A stretch of 64,000 bases of DNA from positions 1 to 64,000 of the forward strand of contig JAOVVO010000255.1 in NCBI GenBank assembly GCA_028564675.1, written 5' to 3'. Made by a program: the position numbers and the translations under genes. Within the stretch, counting starts at the first letter, position 1. Each line of letters begins with the position of its first letter. This DNA is from Onchocerca lupi. Its lineage: Eukaryota; Nematoda; Chromadorea; Rhabditida; Onchocercidae. Below, in pieces: positions 63,195 to 64,000 of this stretch. A model generated the notes under the pieces. That model was not told the DNA's origin and did no database searches. It was given only the letters and a program-made list of their open reading frames with translations.

Positions 63195-64000
63195 CGACAT
63201 AGAAAGGTCGGTCGTTTTCCAACTTCTACGAATAAGTTGATGAAATTATTTTATTTTTTTTCATTGAGAAGATGAGAAACCGGAAAAACAGATAGAAAGA
63301 AAAAAAGAAAACAAGAAGGAGCGTTGTTGAAATTCAAATTTTTTTGAAGATTGAGTTGCTCCATGAGATGGTGCAACGAAGAATCGTTTCTATCGCCTGT
63401 CAAATAATCTTATTTTTCATATGCACGAAGACTCTTTGTAGCACCAATATAATTCCCAGTTTTAACGAAGCTTAGACATCAAAGATTGTTGATGTAAGGA
63501 AAAACATAAGTGGGTTTTAAGAAATATTAAGTAAAAGAATTTTTATTCCAAGTTTGCAAATTTAATTGAAAATTTGAATTCGACTCGTTTATCCATCTGT
63601 TTATTGAAGCATTGCAGAAAAATCTCAACGATTTAAACATATGAAGCCTTTTCGATCAGAGCTCATGATATCATTGCTGAGTCGTTTTGTTTTATTCATT
63701 TGTTGACTAAGTTTCCAAATCGTAAAAAAAAAGTACAGCTCTTTGCATTTTTCTTTATAGAAAGCAATTTCATGATCTCAGTGGTTGAACTTCAAAATAC
63801 AGAGATTAAACTAAGATTGTGTTATGTGTATAAGTTCACATGATCGTCAGGACATGAAAGATGCAATCTGAAGGAGATAGCAAAGAAGCACTTCAGAGTT
63901 ATAGATATTTGCACTTACATACACAAATAAATCTACTCACATTAATTCTCCTCAATTAGTCATTTTTTTTAAACAAATTCTGATCAACCAAATTAATTCT

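Larger units (their letters stand above)
60011..64000. other. AT-rich terminal stretch
   Basis: Holds the 61.3-kb hairpins and the 63.1-kb tandem repeat. A 140-codon plus-strand frame at 61699 begins plausibly (MTIAKVRARQNKNGADVCRF) but soon becomes low-complexity hydrophobic, so it is not called. Confidence 0.5.

Noticed and set aside
1..64000. CRISPR arrays, bacterial operons, Wolbachia insertions, SL RNA or rRNA genes
   Set aside because: No regularly spaced repeats, no long bacterial-type frames, and no spliced-leader or rRNA core sequence was seen on either strand.

Overview
The window looks like a piece of nuclear chromosome from a filarial nematode (Spirurina, Onchocercidae-like). It is strongly AT-rich. 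Genes are split by short AT-rich introns with GTAAGT/GTTAGT-type donors and TTTTCAG/TTTTTAG acceptors. Several start codons sit 0-30 nt behind a splice-acceptor-like sequence with no visible upstream exon, as expected for spliced-leader trans-splicing. The best lineage clue is a decayed mitochondrial insertion at 38.3-39.4 kb with the order cox1-trnW-nad6, an arrangement I associate with filarial mitochondrial genomes and not with Caenorhabditis or Ascaris. I could not compare with any database, so the species is not assigned.

Layout. 1-11.3 kb: gene-poor, with simple repeats, one short element with terminal inverted repeats (2.46-2.64 kb) and a duplicated ~135-bp segment (7.9/8.2 kb). 11.4-16.2 kb, minus strand: a complete 16-exon DDX41/Abstrakt (C. 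elegans SACY-1 family) DEAD-box helicase that I could splice in frame from start to stop. 16.2-38 kb: mostly intergenic, holding a possible pseudogene (17.5-18.3 kb), a 56-codon single-pass membrane protein gene (25.8-26.0 kb, minus), a degenerate Helitron helicase (31.5-31.85 kb, minus) and dispersed terminal-repeat sequences. 38.3-39.4 kb: the mitochondrial insertion. 40.3-57.5 kb: the gene-rich part, with an unrecognised coiled-coil protein (plus), an 80-aa small gene and a four-TM LAPTM-like protein (minus, possibly co-transcribed), a possible 52-aa membrane protein (plus), an ABT1/ESF2 ribosome-biogenesis factor (plus), APC11, the RING subunit of the anaphase-promoting complex (minus), and a multi-pass membrane protein (plus). 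57.5-64 kb: gene-poor, with two clear hairpins, one of them precursor-microRNA-like.

The recognised genes are unrelated housekeeping functions: RNA helicase, pre-rRNA processing, cell-cycle ubiquitin ligase. I see no single pathway or gene cluster. Exon boundaries were fixed by keeping reading frame and matching known family motifs by eye. Start codons and exons outside conserved domains are less certain, and this is stated per entry.
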